NCBI GenBank assembly: GCA_002383415.1
Contig: DFYU01000110.1
Location: forward strand, 1-5,992
Direction of reading: 5' to 3'
From: Geobacter sp. UBA4074
GTDB taxonomy: Bacteria; Desulfobacterota; Desulfuromonadia; Geobacterales; Pseudopelobacteraceae
Length of the DNA: 5,992 bases
The first letter of the stretch is position 1; each line of letters starts with the position of its first letter. The notes below the pieces were generated by a model. That model was not told the DNA's origin, ran no database searches, and saw only the letters and a program-made list of their open reading frames with translations. A program made the translations under genes and the position numbers. Below, piece after piece: positions 1 through 5,992 of this stretch.

Positions 1-923
1 CGAAACGGATCGGCGTGTTGATGGGCGGCCTGTCGGCCGAGCGGGAGGTGTCGCTCAAGAGCGGCATGGCCGTGCACCAGGCACTGCTCAAGCTGGGCTA
101 CGACAGCGTTGCCATCGACGTGGGGCGTGATCTGGCCGAGACACTGCGCAAGGAGCGTATCGAGCTGGCCTTCATCGCCCTGCATGGTCGCTACGGCGAA
201 GATGGCTGTGTGCAGGGTTTGCTGGAGCTGATGCAGATTCCGTACACCGGGTCGGGTGTCCTGGCCAGTGCCCTGGCAATGCACAAGCTGTATAGCAAAC
301 AGGTCTTTGCTGCGGCTGGCCTGACGATTACACCCTATGTCGCAGTGCGGCGGGGCGGGACCGTGACGGTTGAACAGCTGCCCTTCGGGCTGCCGGTGGT
401 GGTCAAGCCGGTGCAGGAGGGCTCGTCAGTAGGGGTGGCCATCGTCAAGCAGCCGGCCGATCTGCAGGCTGCTTTGGATGGTGCATTCCGCTACGACGAC
501 CAGGTGCTGGTGGAGGGCTATGTCAAGGGCCAGGAGGTGCAGGTCGGCATCCTGAACGACCAGCCGATCGGCGCCATCGAGATCATCCCCAAGCGCGAAT
601 TCTACGACTATGAGGCCAAGTACACCGATGGTCTGGCCGAGCATGTCTTTCCGGCCCGCCTGAGCCCCGCAATGTATGAGCTGGTGCAGCAGCTGGGCTT
701 GAAGGCCCATCAGGCACTAGGCTGCTCCGGCTATAGCCGGGTGGACTTCCTGGTGACCGAGGACGGCGACTGTTATCTGTTGGAAGTCAATACCCTGCCG
801 GGCATGACCGCCCTGTCGCTCTTGCCGGAGATCGCCCAGAAGGGTGCCGGGCTTGATTTTGAGACCCTGGTGGAACAGATCGTGACAACGGCTGCTTTAA
901 AGGTGGGACAGGCTGCAGCATGA
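1..923 (+). CDS. ddl: D-alanine--D-alanine ligase, 5'-truncated by window edge
   Basis: Cytoplasmic ATP-grasp ligase that joins two D-alanines using ATP; the dipeptide is then added to the peptidoglycan precursor by MurF. The frame is open from base 3 and 306 residues are visible, close to the full length of E. coli DdlB, so only a few N-terminal residues are missing. GTG at 15 and ATG at 21 lie inside the conserved first strand (KRIGVLMGG) and are probably not the start. Visible motifs, numbered from the first full codon: SAEREVS at 11-17, LHGRYGEDG at 60-68, KP..EGSSVGV at 135-145 (ATP-grasp loop), YDYEAKY at 201-207, SRVDF at 245-249 and EVNTLPGMT at 261-269 (metal-binding Glu and Asn). 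The Tyr of EAKY matches the active-site Tyr of D-Ala-D-Ala enzymes, so a D-lactate-type ligase is unlikely. The stop overlaps the ftsQ start, indicating co-translation. Confidence 0.96.
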   Translation, partial: KRIGVLMGGLSAEREVSLKSGMAVHQALLKLGYDSVAIDVGRDLAETLRKERIELAFIALHGRYGEDGCVQGLLELMQIPYTGSGVLASALAMHKLYSKQVFAAAGLTITPYVAVRRGGTVTVEQLPFGLPVVVKPVQEGSSVGVAIVKQPADLQAALDGAFRYDDQVLVEGYVKGQEVQVGILNDQPIGAIEIIPKREFYDYEAKYTDGLAEHVFPARLSPAMYELVQQLGLKAHQALGCSGYSRVDFLVTEDGDCYLLEVNTLPGMTALSLLPEIAQKGAGLDFETLVEQIVTTAALKVGQAAA

Positions 924-1750
924 TGACCGACCTGCGGCATATCGGCTCCAAGCCGAACCGCAAGGTGGCGCCTAATCGGACCAAGGTCCGCAAGGAGCCG
1001 ATCGACCTGCGCAAGTACCTGTTGCCGGCCATCCGGTATGGCAGCAGCGCAGGCCTGATCATCCTGGTGGGTGGGTTGCTGGCAGCAGCCGTCAGGGGGT
1101 TGCTGCAGGCGACACCCTTCCCGGTGCAGAAGGTTGAAGTCCGTGGTGCGCAACGCTTGAACCGCGAGGAGATTGTGGCACTGACCGGCGTGGTGCCGGG
1201 ACAGAACCTGCTGAAGCTGCGGCTTAAGACCGTCGGACAGCAGGTGGGGCGCAACCCGTGGGTGGCCACGGTACGCGTGCAGCGTTTCTTCCCCGGTACG
1301 GTGGCTGTCAGCATCACCGAGCGCAAGCCGGTGGCGGTGGTCAATCTGGGGTTGCTCTACTACCTGGACACGACGGGTGAGCCGTTCAAGCCGCTCAGTT
1401 TTGGTGATGCCCTTGATCTGCCAGTGGTGACCGGGCTCAGCGAAGAGGGTTTGGCGGCCGATCCGGCCGGCACTCGCGGGGCCCTCAAGTCGGCCTGCGA
1501 ACTGCTGGCAGCCCTGCAGCAGCAGGGATCATTTATCCTTGCGGATGTGTCGGAGATTCATTACGATAGGGCCCACGGATTCACCCTGTTTACTACCTCC
1601 GGCGCAGTACCGATCAGAATCGGCACTGACGACTTCCCCGGCAAGCTGGCCCGTTTCGCCCGGATTTATCAGACCCTGATGACGCAACAGCCTGGGCTGC
1701 ACTACATCGATCTGGATTATAGCGACCGGATCGTGGTCAAGAAGAGCTGA
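920..1750 (+). CDS. ftsQ: Cell division protein FtsQ (DivIB family)
   Basis: Bitopic inner-membrane division protein that, in the known family, binds FtsB/FtsL and links the Z-ring to septal peptidoglycan synthesis. The 276-residue protein has the FtsQ layout: a basic cytoplasmic tail (1-40), one hydrophobic segment (about 43-63, including [13 protein letters not shown]), a periplasmic POTRA domain (about 68-136, starting [19 protein letters not shown] and ending in ITERKPVAV), and a beta domain to the C-terminus ending [13 protein letters not shown]. The ATG at 920 overlaps the ddl stop as ATGA. A second in-frame ATG at 923 is equally possible and would remove one residue. The nearest Shine-Dalgarno-like stretch (AGGTGG, 901-906) lies 13 bases from the first ATG, longer than ideal, so coupling to ddl translation probably matters. 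Sequence conservation in this family is low; identity rests on architecture, C-terminal motif and gene order. Confidence 0.94.
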   Translation: MMTDLRHIGSKPNRKVAPNRTKVRKEPIDLRKYLLPAIRYGSSAGLIILVGGLLAAAVRGLLQATPFPVQKVEVRGAQRLNREEIVALTGVVPGQNLLKLRLKTVGQQVGRNPWVATVRVQRFFPGTVAVSITERKPVAVVNLGLLYYLDTTGEPFKPLSFGDALDLPVVTGLSEEGLAADPAGTRGALKSACELLAALQQQGSFILADVSEIHYDRAHGFTLFTTSGAVPIRIGTDDFPGKLARFARIYQTLMTQQPGLHYIDLDYSDRIVVKKS

Positions 1751-1773
1751 CGGGCAACCGTCCGCAAACTCCC

Positions 1774-1781
1774 AAGGGAGG
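1774..1781 (+). promoter_or_regulatory. Shine-Dalgarno of ftsA
   Basis: AAGGGAGG ends 6 bases before the ATG at 1788, an ideal spacing that fixes the ftsA start. It sits in the perfect palindrome CTCCCAAGGGAG (1769-1780), so part of it could pair with the bases just upstream. Confidence 0.85.
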
Positions 1782-1787
1782 ACTGCA

Positions 1788-3023
1788 ATGTCCGCAAAGA
1801 GAGACAACCTGATCGTCGGCCTCGACATCGGCACGACCAAGATCTGTGCCATTGTCGGCAATGTGACCGAGGACGGCATCGAGATCGTCGGTATCGGTTC
1901 CAGCCCTTCCACAGGCCTGCGCAAGGGTGTGGTGATCAATATCGAGAGTACGGTGGCCTCCATCAAGAAGTCGATCGAAGAGGCGGAACTGATGGCCGGC
2001 TGCGAGATCAAGTCGGTCTACGCCGGCATCGCCGGCGGTCACATCAAGGGGATCAATTCCGACGGGGTGATCGCCATCAAGAACCGTGAGGTCAACCAGG
2101 ACGACGTGCGGCGAGTGATCGACGCCGCCAAGGCGATCAATATCCCGATGGATCGCGAGGTGATCCATATCTTGCCCCAGGAGTTCATCATTGACGAGCA
2201 GGATGGCATCCGTGAGCCGCTGGGGATGAGCGGGGTGCGTCTGGAGGCCAAGGTGCATATCGTCACCGGTGCGGTCACCAGCGCCCAGAACATCGTCAAG
2301 TCCTGCAACCGGGCCGGACTTGATGTGGCCGACATCGTGCTGGAGCAACTGGCCTCTGCCGAGGCCGTGCTGTCGCCGGACGAGAAGGAACTGGGGGTCT
2401 GCCTGGTGGATATTGGCGGCGGCACCACCGACATCGCGCTCTTCGTTGATGGGGCCATCAAGTACACCTCGGTGATCTCACTGGGGGGCAACCATCTGAC
2501 CAATGACATCGCCGTGGGACTGCGTACCCCGATGGCCGAGGCGGAGAAGATCAAGCGCAACCACGGCTGCTGTCTGGCGGCCCTGGTGGGCAAAGATGAG
2601 AAGATTGAGGTGCCCAGTGTGGGGGGACGCAAGCCCCGCGAGCTTTCACGCAGTGTGCTGTGCGAAATTCTGGGGCCACGGGTGGAGGAATTGTTCACTC
2701 TCGTCAACCGCGAAATCGTCAAGTCGGGACTTGAAGATGCCATAGCTTCTGGGGTTGTAATTACCGGCGGATCCAGTATACTGGAGGGCATGCCGGAGCT
2801 GGCAGAACAGATCTTCAATCTGCCGGTGCGGCGTGGCTTCCCCCAGAAGATCGGGGGCTTGATCGATGTGGTCAACTCACCAGCCTACTCCACGGGGGTC
2901 GGTTTGATCATCTACGGCAGTCGCAACATCGGACCACGTGAGTTTCCCGCCACCAAATCGGAAGACAGCATCTTCAGCACCACCACACGGCGCATGAAGA
3001 ACTGGTTCCGGGAGTTCTTCTAG
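1788..3023 (+). CDS. ftsA: Cell division protein FtsA (actin-like membrane anchor of FtsZ)
   Basis: Actin-fold ATPase that tethers FtsZ filaments to the inner membrane and recruits later division proteins. The 411-residue length is normal. Visible motifs: phosphate-1 loop GLDIGTTK at 11-18; the FtsA-specific 1C region, about 83-163, containing HILPQEF at 127-133; phosphate-2 loop VDIGGGTTDIA at 207-217; adenosine-binding motif ITGGSSILEG at 325-334; and a C-terminal amphipathic helix rich in Arg, Trp and Phe (TRRMKNWFREFF, 400-411), which is the membrane-targeting sequence. The ATG at 1788 is fixed by a strong Shine-Dalgarno 6 bases upstream. It lies 37 bases after ftsQ and 75 bases before ftsZ. 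Codons for residues 319-331 are unusually AT-rich compared with the rest of the gene and coincide with a promoter-like sequence reading toward ftsZ. Confidence 0.98.
   Translation: MSAKRDNLIVGLDIGTTKICAIVGNVTEDGIEIVGIGSSPSTGLRKGVVINIESTVASIKKSIEEAELMAGCEIKSVYAGIAGGHIKGINSDGVIAIKNREVNQDDVRRVIDAAKAINIPMDREVIHILPQEFIIDEQDGIREPLGMSGVRLEAKVHIVTGAVTSAQNIVKSCNRAGLDVADIVLEQLASAEAVLSPDEKELGVCLVDIGGGTTDIALFVDGAIKYTSVISLGGNHLTNDIAVGLRTPMAEAEKIKRNHGCCLAALVGKDEKIEVPSVGGRKPRELSRSVLCEILGPRVEELFTLVNREIVKSGLEDAIASGVVITGGSSILEGMPELAEQIFNLPVRRGFPQKIGGLIDVVNSPAYSTGVGLIIYGSRNIGPREFPATKSEDSIFSTTTRRMKNWFREFF
2755..2782 (+). promoter_or_regulatory. Candidate sigma-70 promoter inside ftsA, reading toward ftsZ
   Basis: TTGTAA (2755-2760; 4 of 6 to consensus) and TATACT (2777-2782; 5 of 6) are separated by 16 bases. 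The -10 box lies in the palindrome CCAGTATACTGG (2773-2784). It would start transcription about 310 bases before ftsZ, in line with the internal ftsZ promoters known in ftsQ and ftsA of E. coli. Two ATA codons and a run of T- or A-ending codons occur exactly here in an otherwise GC-ending gene, which suggests DNA-level selection. Prediction only. Confidence 0.4.
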
Positions 3024-3041
3024 AATTCTCCGGCGGTTGGC

Positions 3042-3069
3042 TTGCGTGTAGGCAATCTGTGCATGTAAT
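3042..3069 (+). promoter_or_regulatory. Weak candidate sigma-70 promoter in the ftsA-ftsZ gap
   Basis: TTGCGT (3042-3047; 3 of 6) and TGTAAT (3064-3069; 5 of 6) are 16 bases apart in the AT-richer gap just before ftsZ. Transcription would start about 25 bases before the ATG, leaving room for the Shine-Dalgarno. The -35 match is poor and no extended -10 is seen. Confidence 0.25.
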
Positions 3070-3085
3070 GACATTCAAATACAGC

Positions 3086-3095
3086 AAAGGGGGAG
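3086..3095 (+). promoter_or_regulatory. Shine-Dalgarno of ftsZ
   Basis: The purine run AAAGGGGGAG ends 3 bases before the ATG at 3099. It is strong, as expected for a highly translated protein, and supports this start over later in-frame ATG codons. Confidence 0.8.
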
Positions 3096-3098
3096 CGG

Positions 3099-4265
3099 AT
3101 GTTCGAATTTGACGAAACCATCGAGCAAAGCGCAGTCATCAAAGTAGTTGGCGTGGGCGGCGGCGGTGGTAATGCCGTCAACACCATGGTGGCCAGCGGC
3201 ATCAACAAGGTGGATTTCATTGTTGCCAATACCGATGCCCAGGCCCTGCGCTCTTCCCTGGCGCCGGTCAAGGTGCAACTGGGTGGCCAGCTGACCAAAG
3301 GACTGGGAGCAGGCGCCAATCCCAACGTGGGGCGCGATGCGGCCCTGGAAGATCGTGAAAAGCTGGCTGAGCTGCTCAAGGGCGCTGATATGATCTTCAT
3401 CGCCGCCGGCATGGGTGGCGGCACCGGCACCGGCGCTGCGCCGGTCATCGCCGAGGTGGCCCGTGAAGTGGGCGCGCTGACGGTGGGCATCGTCACCAAG
3501 CCGTTTTCCCGTGAAGGCAAGCTGCGCCAGCACAAGGCCGACGAAGGCGTACGGGCACTGAAGGAGCATGTCGATTCGCTGATCATAATCCCCAATGATC
3601 GGTTGATCAGCATTGCTCCCCGTTCGCTGGGTATCCTGGACGCCTTCAAGCCTTCCGACGATGTGCTGCGTCAGGCGGTGCAGGGCATCTCCGATCTGAT
3701 CACCACCTCCGGCTTCATCAACGTCGACTTTGCCGATGTCAAATCAATCATGAGCGAGCGCGGTATGGCCATGATGGGTATCGGCATCTCCAATGGCGAG
3801 AACCGTGCCGTCGATGCAGCCACCAAGGCGATCTCCTCGCCGCTGCTGGAAGATATCGATGTCTCCGGCGCCCGTGGCGTACTGGTCAACATCACCGGCT
3901 CTTCAAGCATGACCATGGACGACTTTGACGCCGTCAACAAGACCATCCACGAGAAGGTCCACGAGGATGCCAATATCATCGTCGGTGTGGTGATTGACGA
4001 GTCACTGGGGGATACGATCAAGGTGACCGCCATTGTGACCGGCTTCGGTGACCGCTTTGAAATGGCCGAGCGCAACCGTGGTTTTGCGCCGCTCGGCGTG
4101 GCTGTGGCCAAGCAGCCCAACGTGATCAATATCGAGACCCCGACCTTTATCCGTGATCGCCAGAAGCCGGACAGCCCACGCCCGACACGGCACGTCGGAT
4201 CGGTCTCCTTTGACGACGAGGACCAGTACGACATCCCCACCTTCCTGCGTAAGTCGGTGGACTAA
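3099..4265 (+). CDS. ftsZ: Cell division GTPase FtsZ (tubulin homologue)
   Basis: GTP-dependent polymer that forms the cytokinetic Z-ring under the membrane. The 388-residue protein shows the full family layout: a short N-terminal tail; GVGGGGGNAVN at 18-28; tubulin signature GGGTGTG at 106-112; NDRL at 166-169; the T7 catalytic loop NVDFAD at 208-213 with Asn208, Asp210 and Asp213 in the positions that complete the GTPase site of the next subunit; the C-terminal subdomain up to about 320; a linker of about 50 residues; and the conserved tail peptide DIPTFLRK at 378-385, which binds FtsA. No key residue is missing. The ATG at 3099 is preceded by a strong purine-rich ribosome site. It is the last gene of the cluster and is followed by a rho-independent terminator. 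Expression may be boosted by internal promoters in ftsA or the ftsA-ftsZ gap. Confidence 0.99.
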   Translation: MFEFDETIEQSAVIKVVGVGGGGGNAVNTMVASGINKVDFIVANTDAQALRSSLAPVKVQLGGQLTKGLGAGANPNVGRDAALEDREKLAELLKGADMIFIAAGMGGGTGTGAAPVIAEVAREVGALTVGIVTKPFSREGKLRQHKADEGVRALKEHVDSLIIIPNDRLISIAPRSLGILDAFKPSDDVLRQAVQGISDLITTSGFINVDFADVKSIMSERGMAMMGIGISNGENRAVDAATKAISSPLLEDIDVSGARGVLVNITGSSSMTMDDFDAVNKTIHEKVHEDANIIVGVVIDESLGDTIKVTAIVTGFGDRFEMAERNRGFAPLGVAVAKQPNVINIETPTFIRDRQKPDSPRPTRHVGSVSFDDEDQYDIPTFLRKSVD

Positions 4266-4279
4266 CCTCTATAACGCTT

Positions 4280-4309
4280 AAGGAGCGGTGTCTGACGATG
4301 CCGCTCCTT
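4280..4309. repeat. 9-bp perfect inverted repeat (hairpin) after ftsZ
   Basis: AAGGAGCGG (4280-4288) and CCGCTCCTT (4301-4309) pair perfectly around a 12-base loop, starting 14 bases after the ftsZ stop. No T run follows on either strand, so it is not a canonical terminator. It may protect the ftsZ mRNA 3' end, or help stop or process the convergent radical SAM transcript arriving on the other strand. Confidence 0.65.
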
Positions 4310-4312
4310 CCT

Positions 4313-4355
4313 GCCCGGCTTCCTCCCCCCCTCCTTGGATGCCGGGCCTTTTTTT
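4313..4355 (+). terminator. Rho-independent terminator of the ftsZ operon
   Basis: GCCCGGC (4313-4319) pairs with GCCGGGC (4341-4347). After a T-T mismatch the stem continues with TCC (4321-4323) and GGA (4337-4339). A run of seven T (4349-4355) follows after one C. The loop is a pure pyrimidine stretch. It lies 47 bases after the ftsZ stop and marks the end of the plus-strand dcw operon. On the minus strand the hairpin is preceded, not followed, by the homopolymer run, so it should terminate mainly in the plus direction. Confidence 0.85.
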
Positions 4356-4417
4356 ATTCCGTTCTCCACTTCCAGATCACGGCGCTAGCTGCATTGGCTT
4401 TGTCAACGTTCCGCGGG

Positions 4418-4600
4418 TCAGGTGTTACAGTCGTGGGCGTACATCATCGCCAATCGTGCACGATTTTCCAGACACTGTGGGCAGATCTCGCCGCTATCCT
4501 TCCATATCTCTTCCGCCAGCCAGGCCCCGGCCTCAAGAAAGACCGAATCGGCCGGCTGCGTCTCGTCAAACTCCTTGCCGCAGATCGTGCAGTGCTTCAC
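4418..4600 (-). CDS. Small CxxC/CxxC putative zinc-binding protein, function unknown
   Basis: A 60-residue protein not recognised as a named family. It has CTIC at residues 4-7 and CPQC at 40-43, spaced like a small zinc-ribbon or rubredoxin-like knuckle pair, plus Cys58 near the end. The middle (about 15-36) is acidic and probably helical, and no signal peptide or membrane segment is seen. The start is GTG at 4600-4598, overlapping the stop of the upstream radical SAM gene as GTGA. A GGAG motif lies 7 bases upstream (4608-4611), with a second GGAG at 4603-4606. This overlap, the cysteine pairs and the lack of another plausible gene on either strand support a real gene co-translated with the radical SAM protein. 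Metal binding is inferred; a role as partner or Fe-S/Zn accessory of the enzyme is only a possibility from the coupling. Confidence 0.8.
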   Translation of the reverse strand: MKHCTICGKEFDETQPADSVFLEAGAWLAEEIWKDSGEICPQCLENRARLAMMYAHDCNT

Positions 4601-5992
4601 GGCTCCACTCCAATCACCCGCATAGCGGCCCGGTATTCATCTGCCAGTCTGGTGCGGTCCGTTGCCTGAAGCACCTCCCAGGGAAGTGTTGCCTCTAGTG
4701 ACAGTGTGTCAGTTACCGTCTGTTCAGGATCGATGCGGCATGCCTTGGCCGCCTTCCGGAGGTTCTGGCCGGCTGCCATCTGCAGGATCAGCGGCATCAG
4801 TTCTCGACCGCCACGGGACAGCAGTGCCTGCAGCACACAGCCCTGCAACTCCTCCACCTTCAGGCGCACATTGGGGATCGGTCGCAGACCCTTTTCCAGC
4901 AGGGCCACCTTGCGTTTCAATTCGGCCAGTGGACACATGCCGGCCCACTGCAGTGGGGTAGACGGCTTGGGGATGAACGGATTGACCGACAGCGTGATTT
5001 CGCCCAGCCGTTTGTGGGCCCGGGCCTGTTCAACGACGGTCCGTTGGATCGCGGTGGTCAGATCGATCAGCTCCTGCAGGTCCTGGTCAGTTTCGCCAGG
5101 TAGGCCGATAATGAAGTAGAGCTTCAGGTTGAGGATGCCGGCCTGGGCCACCTGATCGGCGGCAGCTAAGATCTGCTCGGCGGTCAGGTTCTTGCGGATC
5201 ATGTCCCGCATCCGTTGTGAACCGCCCTCCGGGGCCATGCTGATGGTCCTGTGGCCGCTCTTGACCAGCAGATCCAGCAGGCCGGGGGTCAGCCGGTCGA
5301 GGCGTAACGACGAGAGCGAGGGGGAGCCGCCTTGCTCGACGATGAAACGGCACAGCTCTTCGATCTGGCGATGGTCTGAGACGGCTGCACCTACCAGGCC
5401 GATGGTTGAGCGGTGCTTGAGGCCTTCACGGCAGGCAACCTTGAGCGCATCCAGGGGTTGTTGGCGAAACGGCTGCCAGACGAAGCCTGCGGCGCAGAAG
5501 CGGCAGCCTCGCGGGCAGCCACGACTCACCTCAATCAGGTACATGTTTCCAAACTCGGTTTCCTCGGTCAGGATCACCGACTGCGAAGGTGGTGAATCGT
5601 CAGGAGCACAGATCCGTTCGACCGGTTGCGGTAGCGTTAATGCCGGCACATAAATCCCCGGCAGGGTTGCTGCGTGCCGCAGTAACTCCGCCCGTGGCAT
5701 CGCCGTGTGATCAAGCAGGAAGGCGGACAGATCGGGGATCAAGGTCTCACCCTCGCCGACAGCGATCAGGTCGAACAGCTCGGCTGCCGGTTCGGGGTTC
5801 ATGAAGCAGGCCGCGCCGCCGGCAATGACCAGGGGGTGACGGGCGTCCCGCTCTGCAGCCAGCGCCGGTATGCGGCCCAACTCGAGGATGCGGGGAATGT
5901 TGATGAAGTCAGGCTCAAAGGAGATTGAAAAGGCGATCACGTCAAAGTCGGACAGGGGGCGTTCGCCTTCCAGCGAGACCAGGGTGTCACCA
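4597..5992 (-). CDS. Radical SAM protein with B12-binding-like N-terminal region, 5'-truncated by window edge
   Basis: Likely 4Fe-4S radical S-adenosylmethionine enzyme of unknown substrate. At least 464 residues are visible and the frame is open to the right edge, so the start is outside. GTG at 5940 is an internal Val, since 17 more in-frame codons precede it. Numbered from the first full visible codon: residues about 52-85 (LVIAGGAACF... then DLIAVGEGE) resemble the second half of a cobalamin-binding Rossmann domain; EVSRGCPRGCRFC carries the CxxxCxxC cluster motif at Cys159, Cys163 and Cys166; MAPEGG lies at 252-257 and GLPGET at 296-301, both typical of the B12-binding/radical SAM group. 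A C-terminal extension of about 120 residues includes a LPWE motif. It resembles the uncharacterised TIGR03960-type family from memory, without the DUF2344 fusion seen in some members. Cobalamin use cannot be judged because the B12 histidine region, if present, is off-window. Confidence 0.9.
   Translation of the reverse strand, partial: GDTLVSLEGERPLSDFDVIAFSISFEPDFINIPRILELGRIPALAAERDARHPLVIAGGAACFMNPEPAAELFDLIAVGEGETLIPDLSAFLLDHTAMPRAELLRHAATLPGIYVPALTLPQPVERICAPDDSPPSQSVILTEETEFGNMYLIEVSRGCPRGCRFCAAGFVWQPFRQQPLDALKVACREGLKHRSTIGLVGAAVSDHRQIEELCRFIVEQGGSPSLSSLRLDRLTPGLLDLLVKSGHRTISMAPEGGSQRMRDMIRKNLTAEQILAAADQVAQAGILNLKLYFIIGLPGETDQDLQELIDLTTAIQRTVVEQARAHKRLGEITLSVNPFIPKPSTPLQWAGMCPLAELKRKVALLEKGLRPIPNVRLKVEELQGCVLQALLSRGGRELMPLILQMAAGQNLRKAAKACRIDPEQTVTDTLSLEATLPWEVLQATDRTRLADEYRAAMRVIGVEP
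4603..4611 (-). promoter_or_regulatory. Ribosome site for the small CxxC protein, inside the radical SAM gene
   Basis: On the minus strand two GGAG motifs precede the GTG start at 4600, one at 4611-4608 (7-base gap) and one at 4606-4603 (2-base gap). The first has normal spacing. Together with the GTGA overlap this decides the GTG start. Confidence 0.6.

Noticed and set aside
15..23. GTG at 15 or ATG at 21 as the start of ddl
   Set aside because: Conserved Ddl sequence (KRIG) continues upstream in frame to the window edge, so the real start lies outside.
1539..1567. TTGCGG-17-TACGAT in ftsQ as a promoter toward ftsA
   Set aside because: Only 3 of 6 and 4 of 6 matches, and no codon-use anomaly as clear as the one in ftsA.
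1737..2875. Long minus-strand open frames across ftsA
   Set aside because: These are antisense shadows caused by GC-rich third codon positions; the plus-strand frame has every FtsA motif.
4401..4406. TTGACA on the minus strand
   Set aside because: A perfect -35 hexamer, but no -10-like sequence at 15-19 bases downstream, and it points only into the convergent 3' region.
4288..4698. Plus-strand open frames (from GTG 4288 and ATG 4298) with purine-rich sequence upstream
   Set aside because: They begin inside a hairpin, cross the ftsZ terminator and run antisense to the small CxxC gene. The products are low-complexity, rich in Pro, Arg and Ser, and resemble no known protein.
4724..5928. Plus-strand and other minus-frame open frames across the radical SAM gene
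   Set aside because: They are rich in Arg, Pro and Ser, show no motifs and lack ribosome sites, while the chosen frame carries the CxxxCxxC and GLPGET motifs.
5938..5940. GTG as the start of the radical SAM protein
   Set aside because: Seventeen more in-frame codons without a stop precede it, and the B12-like domain would be cut in half.

Overview
This window is the 3' end of a division and cell wall (dcw) cluster followed by a convergent two-gene unit. The DNA is GC-rich, and the proteins read as a Gram-negative delta-proteobacterium of the Geobacter/Desulfuromonadales type. That placement rests on recalled similarity of the Ddl and FtsZ N-termini and on the ddl-ftsQ-ftsA-ftsZ order. No search was run, so it is an inference.

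Layout. Positions 1-923 (+) hold nearly all of ddl (D-alanine--D-alanine ligase), cut at its 5' end by the window edge. ftsQ (920-1750) overlaps the ddl stop by 4 bases. ftsA (1788-3023) follows after 37 bases with a strong Shine-Dalgarno. ftsZ (3099-4265) follows after 75 bases, also with a strong Shine-Dalgarno. The 152-base space 4266-4417 holds a 9-bp hairpin and then a rho-independent terminator with a 7-T run that closes the plus-strand operon. On the minus strand, a radical SAM protein with a B12-binding-like N-terminal part (4597-5992) runs in from the right edge. It is coupled by a GTGA overlap to a 60-residue protein with two CxxC pairs (4418-4600).

How the genes work together. Ddl makes the D-Ala-D-Ala dipeptide that ends the peptidoglycan stem peptide. 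FtsZ forms the cytokinetic ring, FtsA anchors it to the inner membrane through a C-terminal amphipathic helix, and FtsQ is the bitopic scaffold linking the early ring to septal wall synthesis. All key motifs are intact, so this looks like a normal functional cluster. The radical SAM/CxxC pair has no evident tie to division and is the least characterised part of the window.

No mobile element, CRISPR array, RNA gene or sign of recent transfer was seen. The points most worth a second look are a promoter-like element inside the end of ftsA that coincides with a local run of AT-ending codons, the polypyrimidine mirror repeat in the terminator loop, and the small CxxC protein.
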